Shown here in pieces: positions 47,154 to 56,387 of a stretch of 64,000 nucleotides of DNA (positions are counted from its first letter, which is position 1; the number at the start of each line of letters is the position of its first letter). Both the position numbers and the translations under genes were made by a program. The DNA lies in contig JACKJK010000004.1 in assembly GCA_020637985.1 (NCBI GenBank), forward strand, positions 1 to 64,000, in the 5' to 3' direction. This DNA is from Rhodobiaceae bacterium (GTDB lineage Bacteria > Pseudomonadota > Alphaproteobacteria > Rhizobiales > Tepidamorphaceae). The notes under the pieces were generated by a model. It was not told the DNA's origin and did no database searches. It worked only from the letters and a program-made list of their open reading frames with translations.

Positions 47154-48329
47154 ATGCCCCTGCTCGAAGACACTAGCGTCGAGGACACCCGCGCGATCCT
47201 CGCCGATCTCGTCGCCTTCCCGACGATCTCCTCCGACAGCAACCTGGAGCTGATCGCCTATGCCGCCGAGCGGCTCGACGGCTGCGGCGCGCACGTCTCC
47301 CTGATGGTCGACAAGACCGGCCACAAGGCCAACCTGTTCGCCACGCTCGGGCCCGAGGGCGACGGCGGCATCGTGCTCTCCGGCCACACCGATGTCGTCC
47401 CCGTGGAAGGGCAGGAATGGACCTCCGATCCATTCGTGCTGCGCGAAGAGGAGGGTCGCCTCTATGGACGAGGCACCTGCGACATGAAGGGCTTCATCGC
47501 CGCGGCGTTGGCGATGGCCCCGCGCTATGCCGCGCTGGAACTGGCCCGCCCGCTGCACTTCGCCTTCACCTACGACGAGGAAACCGGTTGCCTGGGCGGC
47601 CAGCATCTCGTCGACGAACTGGTGCGTACCGGCATCCGCCCTTCGGTCGCCATCGTCGGCGAACCGACCGAAATGCGCATCATCGAGGGCCACAAGGGCT
47701 GCTACGAGTACGAGACGATCTTCACCGGGCTGGAAGGCCACGGTTCGGCGCCCGATCGCGGCGTCAACGCGGTCGAATACGCGGTGCGCTACATCACCCG
47801 GCTGATGCAATTGCAGGACAAGGTGAAGGCCGAGAGCCCGCGCGCCAACCGCTACGACCCGCCGTGGACAACGCTTCAGATCGGCCGCATCCAGGGCGGC
47901 AACGCGCGCAACACCATCGCCGGCCACTGCACCGTCGACTGGGAAATGCGGCCGGTGCGCAACGAGGATGCCGGCATCATCAAGTCCGGCATCAGGTCCT
48001 ACTGCGACGAGGTGCTGCTGCCGGCCATGCGCGCCGTCTCGCCCGACGCCGGCATCGTCACCAACGTCATCGGCGAGGTCTGCGGACTGGAACCGGCCGA
48101 CGACAACGAGGCGCGCCGCATCATGTCCGAACTGCTCGGCGACGACGGCGCCGACGTCGTCCCCTTCGGCACCGAGGCCGGCCTGTTCCAGCAGATCGGC
48201 ATGTCGGCCGTCGTCTGCGGCCCCGGCTCCATCGCACAGGCGCACAAGCCCGACGAGTTCATCGCCCTCGACCAGTTGCAGCGCTGCCTCGACATGCTGG
48301 CGGGCCTGGAGGCGAAGCTGACCGCCTGA
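47154..48329 (+). CDS. ArgE-like M20 deacylase (acetylornithine deacetylase family)
   Basis: This 391-residue di-zinc amidohydrolase has metal ligands His78/Asp80 ('SGHTDVVPV'), Asp110 ('GRGTCDMKG') and the catalytic Glu142-Glu143 ('TYDEETG'). The dimerisation domain is present. It resembles acetylornithine deacetylase ArgE. Since alphaproteobacteria usually make arginine via ArgJ, a catabolic role on another N-acyl amino acid is plausible, and its divergent position next to eutBC suggests N-acetyl-diaminobutyrate-type substrates, as inference only. The ATG at 47154 follows GGGACGGA. Confidence 0.8.
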   Translation: MPLLEDTSVEDTRAILADLVAFPTISSDSNLELIAYAAERLDGCGAHVSLMVDKTGHKANLFATLGPEGDGGIVLSGHTDVVPVEGQEWTSDPFVLREEEGRLYGRGTCDMKGFIAAALAMAPRYAALELARPLHFAFTYDEETGCLGGQHLVDELVRTGIRPSVAIVGEPTEMRIIEGHKGCYEYETIFTGLEGHGSAPDRGVNAVEYAVRYITRLMQLQDKVKAESPRANRYDPPWTTLQIGRIQGGNARNTIAGHCTVDWEMRPVRNEDAGIIKSGIRSYCDEVLLPAMRAVSPDAGIVTNVIGEVCGLEPADDNEARRIMSELLGDDGADVVPFGTEAGLFQQIGMSAVVCGPGSIAQAHKPDEFIALDQLQRCLDMLAGLEAKLTA

Positions 48330-48493
48330 CCGCGCGCCGGACTGGCCCGGCTAGGGCACTGTGCCTCACGGTTGCGCGCCCTATTTTTGCCGCGCGTGAC
48401 CTCCAGTTTCGGTGTAGAAACCGGGCGTTGCCGCAATACCCTGGCAGATCGCCGCCGACGTCCCGGCGCTTGCATTCACGGAACCCGAACCCG

Positions 48494-49576
48494 ATGCCGC
48501 TCGTGCGACAATTGCTGATCGTGGCGCTGCTCGCCGCAGCCGCCTTCGGTGGCTACCGCGCGTGGCAGGTGATCGAGCCCGGGTCCGCCGGTGGCGCCGG
48601 CAATGGCTCTGCCCCGCGCGCGGCCACTCTCGTGGAGGCGGTGCAGGTCGAGCGCCGCAAGATGGAAACGACGATCGAGGCCGTCGGCACCACCATCGCG
48701 GCAAGCTCGGTCGAGATCGTGCCGCTGGTCGAGGGGCGCGTCGAGAAGATCGCCTTCCGCGCCGGCCAGCATGTCGCCGCAAGCGAAGTCCTGGCGGAAC
48801 TGGATTCCGACCTGCAGCGGGCGGATCTCTCCGAAGCCGAGGCGACCCTCAGGCGCGTCGAACTCGAACTCGAACGCGTTTCGCGCCTGTATGGTCGCGA
48901 GATTGTGTCGACTGCCCGTGTCGAGGAGATGACCGCCGAACTCGCCACCGCCAAGGCGGCGGTCGCGCGCGCGCGCCGCAACCTCGCCGACCGCACCATC
49001 CGCGCCCCCTTCGCCGGCACCATCGGCCTCAACCGCGTCGACATCGGCGCCCGCGTCACCGAGACGACGGTCATCACCACGCTCGACGACCTGTCCCATG
49101 TCGAGGTCGAGTTCCAGATCGCGGAAAACCTGTTCGGCATCACCCGTCTTGGCCAGAAGGTCGATACGCGCACCGCCGCCTATCCTGGCCGCGTCTTCAC
49201 CGGGGAAATCGTCGAGATCGACAGCCGCATCGACGCCGTCAGCCGCGCCTTCCGCGTCCGCGCCGACCTGCCCAACGAGGATCGCGCCCTGCCGGCGGGC
49301 ATGTTCATGCAGGTGACCATCACGCTTGACGGCGGCGAAGCGGCGGTGATCCCGGAAGAGGCTGTCGTCGCCGAGGAAGGCAGCGCCTTCGTCTTCGTCG
49401 TCGAGGACGGCAAGGCAGCACGGCGCACCATCACCACGGGCCGGCGCGCGCCAGGCTTCGTCGAGGTCGTCGACGGCCTCGCGCCCGACGCGCTGGTCGT
49501 CACCCGCGGCACCAACAAGCTGCGTGACGGCGCCGGCGTCAAACTCGCTTCCGGCAAGACGGAGAACGGCGGATGA
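48494..49576 (+). CDS. RND efflux periplasmic adaptor (membrane fusion protein)
   Basis: The product is 360 residues. An N-terminal hydrophobic anchor (LLIVALLAAAAFGGYRAW) is followed by a lipoyl-type half domain ('GRVEKIAFRAGQHVAASEVLAELD'), an alpha-helical hairpin (about 110-165), a second lipoyl half ('IRAPFAGTIGLNRVDIGARV') and beta-barrel and proximal domains. It links the inner-membrane RND pump to an outer-membrane channel. Its stop overlaps the pump start by 4 bp. No outer-membrane factor or local repressor is encoded here, so it probably uses a TolC-like protein from elsewhere. Confidence 0.9.
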   Translation: MPLVRQLLIVALLAAAAFGGYRAWQVIEPGSAGGAGNGSAPRAATLVEAVQVERRKMETTIEAVGTTIAASSVEIVPLVEGRVEKIAFRAGQHVAASEVLAELDSDLQRADLSEAEATLRRVELELERVSRLYGREIVSTARVEEMTAELATAKAAVARARRNLADRTIRAPFAGTIGLNRVDIGARVTETTVITTLDDLSHVEVEFQIAENLFGITRLGQKVDTRTAAYPGRVFTGEIVEIDSRIDAVSRAFRVRADLPNEDRALPAGMFMQVTITLDGGEAAVIPEEAVVAEEGSAFVFVVEDGKAARRTITTGRRAPGFVEVVDGLAPDALVVTRGTNKLRDGAGVKLASGKTENGG

Positions 49577-52500
49577 CGCTGTCGGAATTCTCCGTCCGCC
49601 GCCCCGTCCTGTCGGCTGTCGCCAGCCTGCTCATCCTCGTCCTCGGCATCGCCGGCCTGCTGCAGCTGCCGATCCGCGAACTGCCCGACGTCGACGCCGC
49701 CGTCGTCACCGTGACGACGCTCTACACCGGCGCCTCGCCGTCCGTCGTCGACACCGACATCACCGAGGTCATCGACGCGGCGGTCGCCGGCGTCAGCGGC
49801 GTCAAGACCATCGAGTCGGAATCGCGTCGCGGCCGCAGCCGCACCACCGTCGAGTTCGAGCTCGGGCGCGGCATCGACGCGGCGGCCAACGACATCCGCG
49901 ACGCGGTGGCGCGCGTACGTGCCAAGTTGCCCGAGGACGCCGGCGAACCGCAGGTGGTCAAGAACGACGCCGATTCCGACCCCGTCATGCGCCTCGCCGT
50001 CACCTCCGGCCGGATGTCGCCGGCCGAGGTCACCGACTACATCGACCGTTTCATCAAGGACCGCATCACCACCATCGACGGCGTCGCCACGGTCAACATC
50101 TACGGCGAACGCCGTCCGGCGATCCGCATCTGGCTCGACCGCCGCGCCATGGCGGCGCGCAACGTCACCGTGGCCGACGTCGACGCGGCGTTGCGCCGCG
50201 CCAACGTCGAGCTGCCCGCCGGAGAACTGGAATCCGGCACGCGGCTGTTCTCGATCCGCCTCGACAGCCGCTTGTCGAGCGTCGAGCAGTTCCGCCGCGT
50301 GGTGATCCGGCGCGAGGCCGGATACCCGATCCGCCTCGCCTCGATCGCCGATGTGCGCGTTGGCGTCGAGGACGAGTCCACCGCCGTGCGCAACAACGGC
50401 GACGTCGCCGTCGGCATCGCCGTGATACGCCAGTCGCAGGCCAACACCATCGCCATCTCCAACGCAGTGCGCGCCGAGATCGAACGCCTCAACAACGTCC
50501 TGCCCGACGGCATGCAGATCAGCATCGGGTCCGACGACGCGCTCTTCGTCGCCGCCTCGATCTCCGAGGTCGTCAAGGCTCTGGCGATCTCGCTCGCCCT
50601 CGTCGTGCTGGTGATCCTGCTCTTCCTGCGCTCGCTGCGCGCAACCCTGATCCCGGCGATCACCATCCCTGTCTCGCTGATCGGCTGCTTCTTCCTGATC
50701 TGGATGCTCGGCTTCTCGATCAACGTGCTCACCCTGCTGGCGCTGCTGCTCGCCATCGGCCTCGTCGTCGACGACGCCATCGTGCTGCTGGAAAACATCG
50801 AGCGCCGGCTCGCCACCGGGGAATCGAAACTCAAGGCGTCCGTCCTCGGCTCGCGCCAGGTGACCTTCGCCATCATCGCCACCTCGGTGACGCTGATCGC
50901 CGTCTTCATCCCGATCTCCTTCCTCAAGGGTGCCGCCGGCCGGCTGTTCATCGAGTTCGGCTTCGTGATGGCAAGCGCGGTCGCCATCTCGACCTTCGTC
51001 GCCCTGTCGGCCTGCCCGGCGCTGGCCTCGAAGATCCTGAAGTCGGGAACGGCAATGAGCGAGGAGGAGGCGCGCGCCGCCGCGCGCAAGGGGCTCGCCG
51101 GGCGCTGGTACCGCGCCGGTCTCGAAAGAGCCATCCGCATGCCGCTCGTCGTGGTCGCCTTCGCCCTCGCCTTCTCAGCGACCGGCATCTTCGCCTACCA
51201 GACGTTGCCGCGCGAATTGTCACCCAGCGAGGACCGCAGCGTCCTGTTCATTCCCCTGACCGCGCCGCAGGGCAGCACGCTCGCCTTCACCGATGCCCAG
51301 GCAAGACAGCTCGAAAAGCGTATCGAGGCGGTCAAGGACGAGCTTGGCATCAACACCATCTTCGTTTTTTCCGGCAGCTTCGGCAGGCCGTTCCGTTCCT
51401 TCATCGTGCTGCGCCTGGAACCATGGGAGAAGCGCAAGCTCGGCCACCGCGAGATCCTGCGCAAGCTGGTCCCTTTCACCCGCGACCTTGCCGGCGCGCG
51501 CGGCTTTCCCGTCAGCCCGTCGGGGCTTGGTCTGCGGGGCAACTCGACGCCGCTGCGCGCCGTCGTCGGCGGCGCCGACTTCGAGCAGGTGAAGGCCTGG
51601 GCGAAGACCCTGCTGGCGCGCGCCGAGGAAAATCCGGGCCTGCGCAACCTCGACCTCGACTATGAGGAGAACCAGCCGCAGATCAGCCTCGCGCTCGACC
51701 GCGAGAAGGCCAACGACCTCGGCATCGACGTCGAGACGCTCGCCGCGACCCTGCAGGCGCTGTTCGCCTCGCGCGAGGTGACGACCTACATCGACCGCGG
51801 CCGCGAGTACCCCGCCATCCTGCAGGCGGCGGCTGCGGACCGGCAGACGCCGAACGACATTTCCAACGTCTTCCTGCGCGCCGGCGACGGCGAGACGCTG
51901 GTGCCACTGTCGGCCGTGGTCTCAATGAAGGAAACCACCGAGGCCGCCTCGCTGCGCCGCTACAACCGCCTGCCTTCAATCACCCTGCAGGGCGCGCTGG
52001 CGGACGGCTACACGCTGGGCCAGGCCATCGCGTTCATCCAGCAGGCCGCCGCCGAGGTTCTGCCGCCGGAAGCCACCATCAGCTTCTCCGGCCAGTCGCA
52101 GCAATACCAGGAGACGTCGAGCGGCGTTGCCGTCACCTTCGTGCTGGCGATCCTCATCGTCTTCCTCGTGCTGGCGGGCCAGTTCGAGAGCTTCATCCAG
52201 CCGCTGGTCATCATGCTGAGCGTGCCGCTGGCCATCGCCGCGGCGATCCTGGCGCTGTGGTTCGGCGGGCTGACGCTAAACATCTACAGCCAGATCGGCA
52301 TCATCCTGCTGATCGGCCTGATGGCCAAGAACGGCATCCTGATCGTCGAGTTCGCCAACCAGCTGCGCGACGAGGGACTTGAGGTGCGCGAAGCCGTCAT
52401 CGAGGCCTCGGTGATCCGGCTTCGCCCGATCGTCATGACGGTCGTCTCCACCGTGCTCGGCGCGGTGCCGCTGCTGCTCGCCTCCGGCGCCGGCGGCGAA

Positions 52501-52680
52501 AGCCGCCAGGCCATCGGCACGGTCATCATCGGCGGGCTGTTCGTCGCCAGCATTATGACGCTGTTCCTGACGCCGGTGCTCTACGACCTGCTCGCCCGCT
52601 TCACCCGCCCGCGCGGCGCCATCGAGAAGCGCCTTGCCGCCGAAATCGGCGAGCCTCGCGCGTCCGCCGCCGCCGAGTGA
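49573..52680 (+). CDS. RND multidrug efflux transporter, inner-membrane pump
   Basis: This 1,035-residue AcrB/MexF-type pump has twelve expected membrane helices in two halves with large periplasmic loops. The proton-relay aspartates sit in 'LAIGLVVDDAIVLLENIERR' (TM4). 'FSGQSQQYQETSSGVAVTFVLAIL' and 'NGILIVEFANQLRDEG' mark the second half. The length is normal for the HAE1 family. It forms a two-gene operon with the adaptor gene; the substrates cannot be predicted. Confidence 0.93.
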   Translation: MTLSEFSVRRPVLSAVASLLILVLGIAGLLQLPIRELPDVDAAVVTVTTLYTGASPSVVDTDITEVIDAAVAGVSGVKTIESESRRGRSRTTVEFELGRGIDAAANDIRDAVARVRAKLPEDAGEPQVVKNDADSDPVMRLAVTSGRMSPAEVTDYIDRFIKDRITTIDGVATVNIYGERRPAIRIWLDRRAMAARNVTVADVDAALRRANVELPAGELESGTRLFSIRLDSRLSSVEQFRRVVIRREAGYPIRLASIADVRVGVEDESTAVRNNGDVAVGIAVIRQSQANTIAISNAVRAEIERLNNVLPDGMQISIGSDDALFVAASISEVVKALAISLALVVLVILLFLRSLRATLIPAITIPVSLIGCFFLIWMLGFSINVLTLLALLLAIGLVVDDAIVLLENIERRLATGESKLKASVLGSRQVTFAIIATSVTLIAVFIPISFLKGAAGRLFIEFGFVMASAVAISTFVALSACPALASKILKSGTAMSEEEARAAARKGLAGRWYRAGLERAIRMPLVVVAFALAFSATGIFAYQTLPRELSPSEDRSVLFIPLTAPQGSTLAFTDAQARQLEKRIEAVKDELGINTIFVFSGSFGRPFRSFIVLRLEPWEKRKLGHREILRKLVPFTRDLAGARGFPVSPSGLGLRGNSTPLRAVVGGADFEQVKAWAKTLLARAEENPGLRNLDLDYEENQPQISLALDREKANDLGIDVETLAATLQALFASREVTTYIDRGREYPAILQAAAADRQTPNDISNVFLRAGDGETLVPLSAVVSMKETTEAASLRRYNRLPSITLQGALADGYTLGQAIAFIQQAAAEVLPPEATISFSGQSQQYQETSSGVAVTFVLAILIVFLVLAGQFESFIQPLVIMLSVPLAIAAAILALWFGGLTLNIYSQIGIILLIGLMAKNGILIVEFANQLRDEGLEVREAVIEASVIRLRPIVMTVVSTVLGAVPLLLASGAGGESRQAIGTVIIGGLFVASIMTLFLTPVLYDLLARFTRPRGAIEKRLAAEIGEPRASAAAE

Positions 52681-52690
52681 TCGGCCAGCC

Positions 52691-53974
52691 TCAGCCGAAC
52701 GCCAGCAGATCCGGGCGCAGCAGCAGCAGCGCGCCGATCGCCAGAAGGACAATGCCACCAATCAGGTGCGAATAGCGCGCGTAGCGCCCGGCGAGCCCGC
52801 TGACCTCGAGCGCGATCATGGCGGTGGCGAAGATGGCGATGTCGTCGAGCATGAACACCAGCACATAGAGCGCGATGTAGCCGTAGCTCGCCGCCGGCGA
52901 TGGGCTGTTGAGCGACAGGATCTGCGCGAAGACCGCTGGCACCCCCGCCGAGCACACCAGCTCGATCAGGTTGACCGCGGCCGCCAGCGCCGCGATGCCG
53001 ATGCACGCGAGGATCAGCCGGTTGCGCCCCACCGCGGCACGGAATGCATCCATGACGCGCGCCCGCCGCCTGGCGTCCGTCACCCGGCAGACCGCGTCCG
53101 GCTTGGTCCAGTACTCGCGCAGGAACCAGAACCCCGCCCACAGCGCCAGCACGCCGACCGCGATGCGCAGCCAGCCCGCCGCGCCGATGATCGCGACCAC
53201 GTTGAACCACGCCGCGATCACCGCGAAATACATGATCCCCGTCGCCGCCAGGAAAACCCCGCCCAGCAGCCAGCGGCGCGAGCGCTGTTCAAGCCCGAGT
53301 AGCAGCCCGATGAGGAACACCAGCACCCACATGGCGCACGGGTTGAACCCGTCGACCGCCGCCAGCAGCACCGTAACCACGGGCAATGACAGCGTGGCGA
53401 TGTCGACCGACCCGAAGAACGGCACGTCGATCACCCGCCGGATCGCCGGTGCGCCGGCACCAGCACCGTCGTCGCCGGGCGCCGATGCCGAGCCTGCACC
53501 CTGGGTGCCTGCACCCGGCGCGCCTGCCAGCAGCGCCAGCGTATCGACGCACCCCTGCGCCCGGCAGCGTTCGACCAGTTCCCGGTAGGCTGCGACGCTC
53601 TCGCCGCCCTCGTAGAAGCCCATCAGCGCGCGCTCGCCGATCACCACCAGCGGCACGCCGGCCTGGTCGAACCGGAAATGGGACAGCGCATCCGCGAACA
53701 ACTGGTCCGTCTGCCGTTCCCGACCGATCTCGCGGGGAACCAGCAGCACCTGCGGATCATCGCCGAATGCGGCCTCCAGAGCCGCGCGCGCGCCAGCGCA
53801 ATAGGGACAGCCCTCCTGCCAGAACAGGTAGATCGCGATCGGCGCACCCGCCTCGATCCTGTCCTGCGCCGAAGTCGCCGGCACCGCCGATACGAAAAGC
53901 ATCGCCGCGCACACGACCGCGATCGCAAGCCGCGCCGCGTGCCGGCAGAGGGCAGTTCCGGGAGCGCACCACAT
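52691..53974 (-). CDS. Thioredoxin-like/DsbD-like membrane fusion protein
   Basis: The product is about 427 residues. After a signal-type leader (ending 'AVPATSA') comes a glutaredoxin-like periplasmic domain with Cys56 and Cys59 in 'EGCPYCAGAR'. A Gly/Ala-rich linker follows (about 165-185), then six to seven helices in which 'DGFNPCAMWVLVFLIGLLLG' and 'ELVCSAGVP' each provide one membrane Cys, as in CcdA/DsbD electron carriers. It could pass electrons from the cytoplasm to a periplasmic thiol partner. The start is uncertain; ATG at 54025 would add 17 residues. It is convergent with the RND pump gene. Confidence 0.75.
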   Translation of the reverse strand: MWCAPGTALCRHAARLAIAVVCAAMLFVSAVPATSAQDRIEAGAPIAIYLFWQEGCPYCAGARAALEAAFGDDPQVLLVPREIGRERQTDQLFADALSHFRFDQAGVPLVVIGERALMGFYEGGESVAAYRELVERCRAQGCVDTLALLAGAPGAGTQGAGSASAPGDDGAGAGAPAIRRVIDVPFFGSVDIATLSLPVVTVLLAAVDGFNPCAMWVLVFLIGLLLGLEQRSRRWLLGGVFLAATGIMYFAVIAAWFNVVAIIGAAGWLRIAVGVLALWAGFWFLREYWTKPDAVCRVTDARRRARVMDAFRAAVGRNRLILACIGIAALAAAVNLIELVCSAGVPAVFAQILSLNSPSPAASYGYIALYVLVFMLDDIAIFATAMIALEVSGLAGRYARYSHLIGGIVLLAIGALLLLRPDLLAFG

Positions 53975-54203
53975 CACATCAGCAAACACGCAATGCGCGC
54001 TCCGGAAATTGATTGGCCGCAACATGCTGACCCAGCGCCGGCAATTGCCGCGTGCCCGCCACCCCGCGAGCCGCAGGTCCCGAATTGCTTGGGTATAACA
54101 TTGAGTTATGAAGTGCCCGACATTCGCGATTTGACTGCGCGTTGAGGAAGGCCGCATGATTAACCTTCCGTTAGGAAACGGACAGAGCGGGAGAAATATC
54201 AAG

Positions 54204-55247
54204 ATGAAACGCGTCCTTACCATGACGGCGCTCGCCGCGTCGGTTGCGCTTGGTGCGGCAACCGTCGGCCACGCGCAGGAAAAGACCATCTATCTCGGCG
54301 GCTACGGCGGCTCCTTCGAAACCTTGCTGAAGGAGAAGATCCTGCCGCCGTTCGAGGCGGAGACCGGCGCCAAGATCGTCTACGTGCCCGGCAACTCGAC
54401 CGACACGCTGGCCAAGCTGCAGGCGCAGAAGGGCAACCAGGAACTCGACGTCGTCTTCCTCGATGACGGCCCGATGTTCCAGGCCATCGACTTCGGCTTC
54501 TGTGCGACGATCGAGAACGCTGCGATCTTCGACGACGTCTACGACATCGCCAAGATGAACACCGACAAGGCCGTTGGCGCGGGTTTCGTGGCAACCGGCC
54601 TGTCCTACAACGCCGAGTATTTCGAGAAGCAGGGTTGGGAACCGCCGACCTCGTGGAACGACCTCAAGGATCCCAAGTATGCCGGCAAGCTCGTCGTGCC
54701 GCCGGTCACCAACACCTACGGCCTGCACGCGCTGTGGATGATGGCCAAGCTCAACGGCGGCGACGAGAGCAACATCGAGCCGGGCTTCAAGGTGTTCGAG
54801 GATGTCATCGCCAAGAACGTGCTCGCCTTCGAGCCCTCGTCCGGCAAGATGTCCGAGCTGTTCCAGAACGGCGAGATCGTGCTGTCGGTGTGGGGTTCGG
54901 GCCGCCTGAAGTCGCTCGCCGACACCGGCTTCCCCGGCAAGTTCGCATACCCGAAGGAAGGCGCGGTGGCGCTGATGGTCGCGGTCTGCCCGGTCGTCGA
55001 GAGCGACGTGTCCGACCTGTCGCAGAAACTCGTCCAGCACTTCCTGAAGCCGGAGAACCAGGTTCTGCTGGCGCAGACGGTCGGTTTTGGCCCCGTCAAC
55101 ACCAAGGCCGTCCTGCCGGATGACCTGGCCGCCGTGCTGCCTTATGGCCCCGAGCGCATCAACGCCATGAACGCGATCGACTGGACGATCGTCAATCCGG
55201 CGCGCGGCGAGTGGACCAAGCAGTGGACCCGGCGCATCGAGCAGTGA
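54204..55247 (+). CDS. ABC importer periplasmic binding protein, polyamine/PotD type
   Basis: The product is 347 residues with a Sec leader to about residue 25 ('GHAQEK'). The mature family II binding-protein fold opens with 'IYLGGYGGSFETLLKEKILPPFEAETGAKI', as in spermidine/putrescine- and opine-type binding proteins. The ATG at 54204 follows GGGAG and begins the leader. It is the first gene of a transport and oxidation cluster and is followed by a strong terminator that should limit transcription into the downstream genes. Confidence 0.88.
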   Translation: MKRVLTMTALAASVALGAATVGHAQEKTIYLGGYGGSFETLLKEKILPPFEAETGAKIVYVPGNSTDTLAKLQAQKGNQELDVVFLDDGPMFQAIDFGFCATIENAAIFDDVYDIAKMNTDKAVGAGFVATGLSYNAEYFEKQGWEPPTSWNDLKDPKYAGKLVVPPVTNTYGLHALWMMAKLNGGDESNIEPGFKVFEDVIAKNVLAFEPSSGKMSELFQNGEIVLSVWGSGRLKSLADTGFPGKFAYPKEGAVALMVAVCPVVESDVSDLSQKLVQHFLKPENQVLLAQTVGFGPVNTKAVLPDDLAAVLPYGPERINAMNAIDWTIVNPARGEWTKQWTRRIEQ

Positions 55248-55265
55248 TCTGCTGACACGCTCACG

Positions 55266-55297
55266 CGGGGCGGCCTTCGCCGGCCGCCCCGTTTTTT
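55266..55297 (+). terminator. Intra-operon rho-independent terminator
   Basis: A perfect 10-bp stem (55266-55275 and 55282-55291) with a 6-nt loop is followed by TTTTTT. It sits between the binding-protein gene and the ABC ATPase gene, where partial termination would give excess binding protein. Confidence 0.85.
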
Positions 55298-55334
55298 CGA
55301 CCCCCGTTTTCTCGACTCACGCCGCGGCACCGAC

Positions 55335-56387
55335 ATGGCCTTCCTCAAGCTGATCAACCTGACCAAGCGCTTCGGAGATTTCGTCGCCGTCAACGACCTG
55401 TCGCTGGACATTGAAAAGGGCGAGTTCATCTCGCTGCTCGGCCCCTCCGGCTGCGGCAAGACCACGACGCTGCAGATGATCGCAGGCCTGCATGATCCAT
55501 CCGGTGGATCGATCGAGCTTGAGGGCCGCGATTTGACCCATGTACCGCCCAACAAGCGCGGGCTCGGCATCGTCTTCCAGAGCTACGCCCTGTTTCCGCA
55601 CCTGACCGCGGCGGAGAATATCGCCTTCGGGCTGGAAATGCGCGGCGTCGGGCGCGCCGAACGCGACCAGCGCGTCGCGCGTGCCCTGGACCAGGTTCAC
55701 CTCGCCAGCTTCGCCGACCGCCATCCCAAGGCGCTGTCGGGCGGCCAGCGCCAGCGCGTCGCGCTTGCCCGCGCCCTTGTCATCGAGCCGCCCGTCCTGC
55801 TGCTCGACGAACCGCTGTCGAACCTCGATGCCAAGCTGCGCGAGGAGATGCAGCTCGAACTGCGCATCCTGCAGCAGAACATCGGCGTCACCACCATTCT
55901 CGTCACCCACGACCAGTCCGAGGCGCTGTCGATGAGCGACCGGATCGTCGTCATGGACCGGGGGCGCGCCATCCAGATCGACACGCCGCTTGCCATGTAC
56001 GAGGCGCCGGGCAACGCCTTCGTGTCCGGCTTCGTCGGCAAGACCAACCTGCTCGCCGGCGAGGTGACCACGACCAGGGCGATCACGGTCAATGGTGTAA
56101 AGCTCGCCGCCAATGCTTCGGGGCTGTCGAAGGGAGCAGCCGTGCGCGCCTCGCTGCGCCCGGAAAAGATCGTGCTCGGCAAGCCGGCCAGCGGACTGAA
56201 GGGAAAGGTCGGCGCCGCCGTGTTCCATGGCAGCCACTGGCTCTACACGCTCGACACCCCGCTCGGCGACTTGATCGCCGTGGCGCCGAACACCGGCGAG
56301 CCGCCATTCAAGTCCGGTGCGAGTGTTTCGCTGTCCTGGCCCGACAACGCGTTGCGCGTGCTGCCGGCGGAGTCCTCCGATGGCTGA
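55335..56387 (+). CDS. ABC importer ATPase, PotA type
   Basis: The product is 350 residues with Walker A GPSGCGKT (36-43), signature 'LSGGQRQRVALARAL', Walker B 'LLLDEPLSNLDA', an H-loop 'VTHDQ', and a C-terminal TOBE domain for regulation or substrate sensing. It powers the two permeases that follow. Its stop overlaps the start of permease 1 by 8 bp. Confidence 0.93.
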   Translation: MAFLKLINLTKRFGDFVAVNDLSLDIEKGEFISLLGPSGCGKTTTLQMIAGLHDPSGGSIELEGRDLTHVPPNKRGLGIVFQSYALFPHLTAAENIAFGLEMRGVGRAERDQRVARALDQVHLASFADRHPKALSGGQRQRVALARALVIEPPVLLLDEPLSNLDAKLREEMQLELRILQQNIGVTTILVTHDQSEALSMSDRIVVMDRGRAIQIDTPLAMYEAPGNAFVSGFVGKTNLLAGEVTTTRAITVNGVKLAANASGLSKGAAVRASLRPEKIVLGKPASGLKGKVGAAVFHGSHWLYTLDTPLGDLIAVAPNTGEPPFKSGASVSLSWPDNALRVLPAESSDG

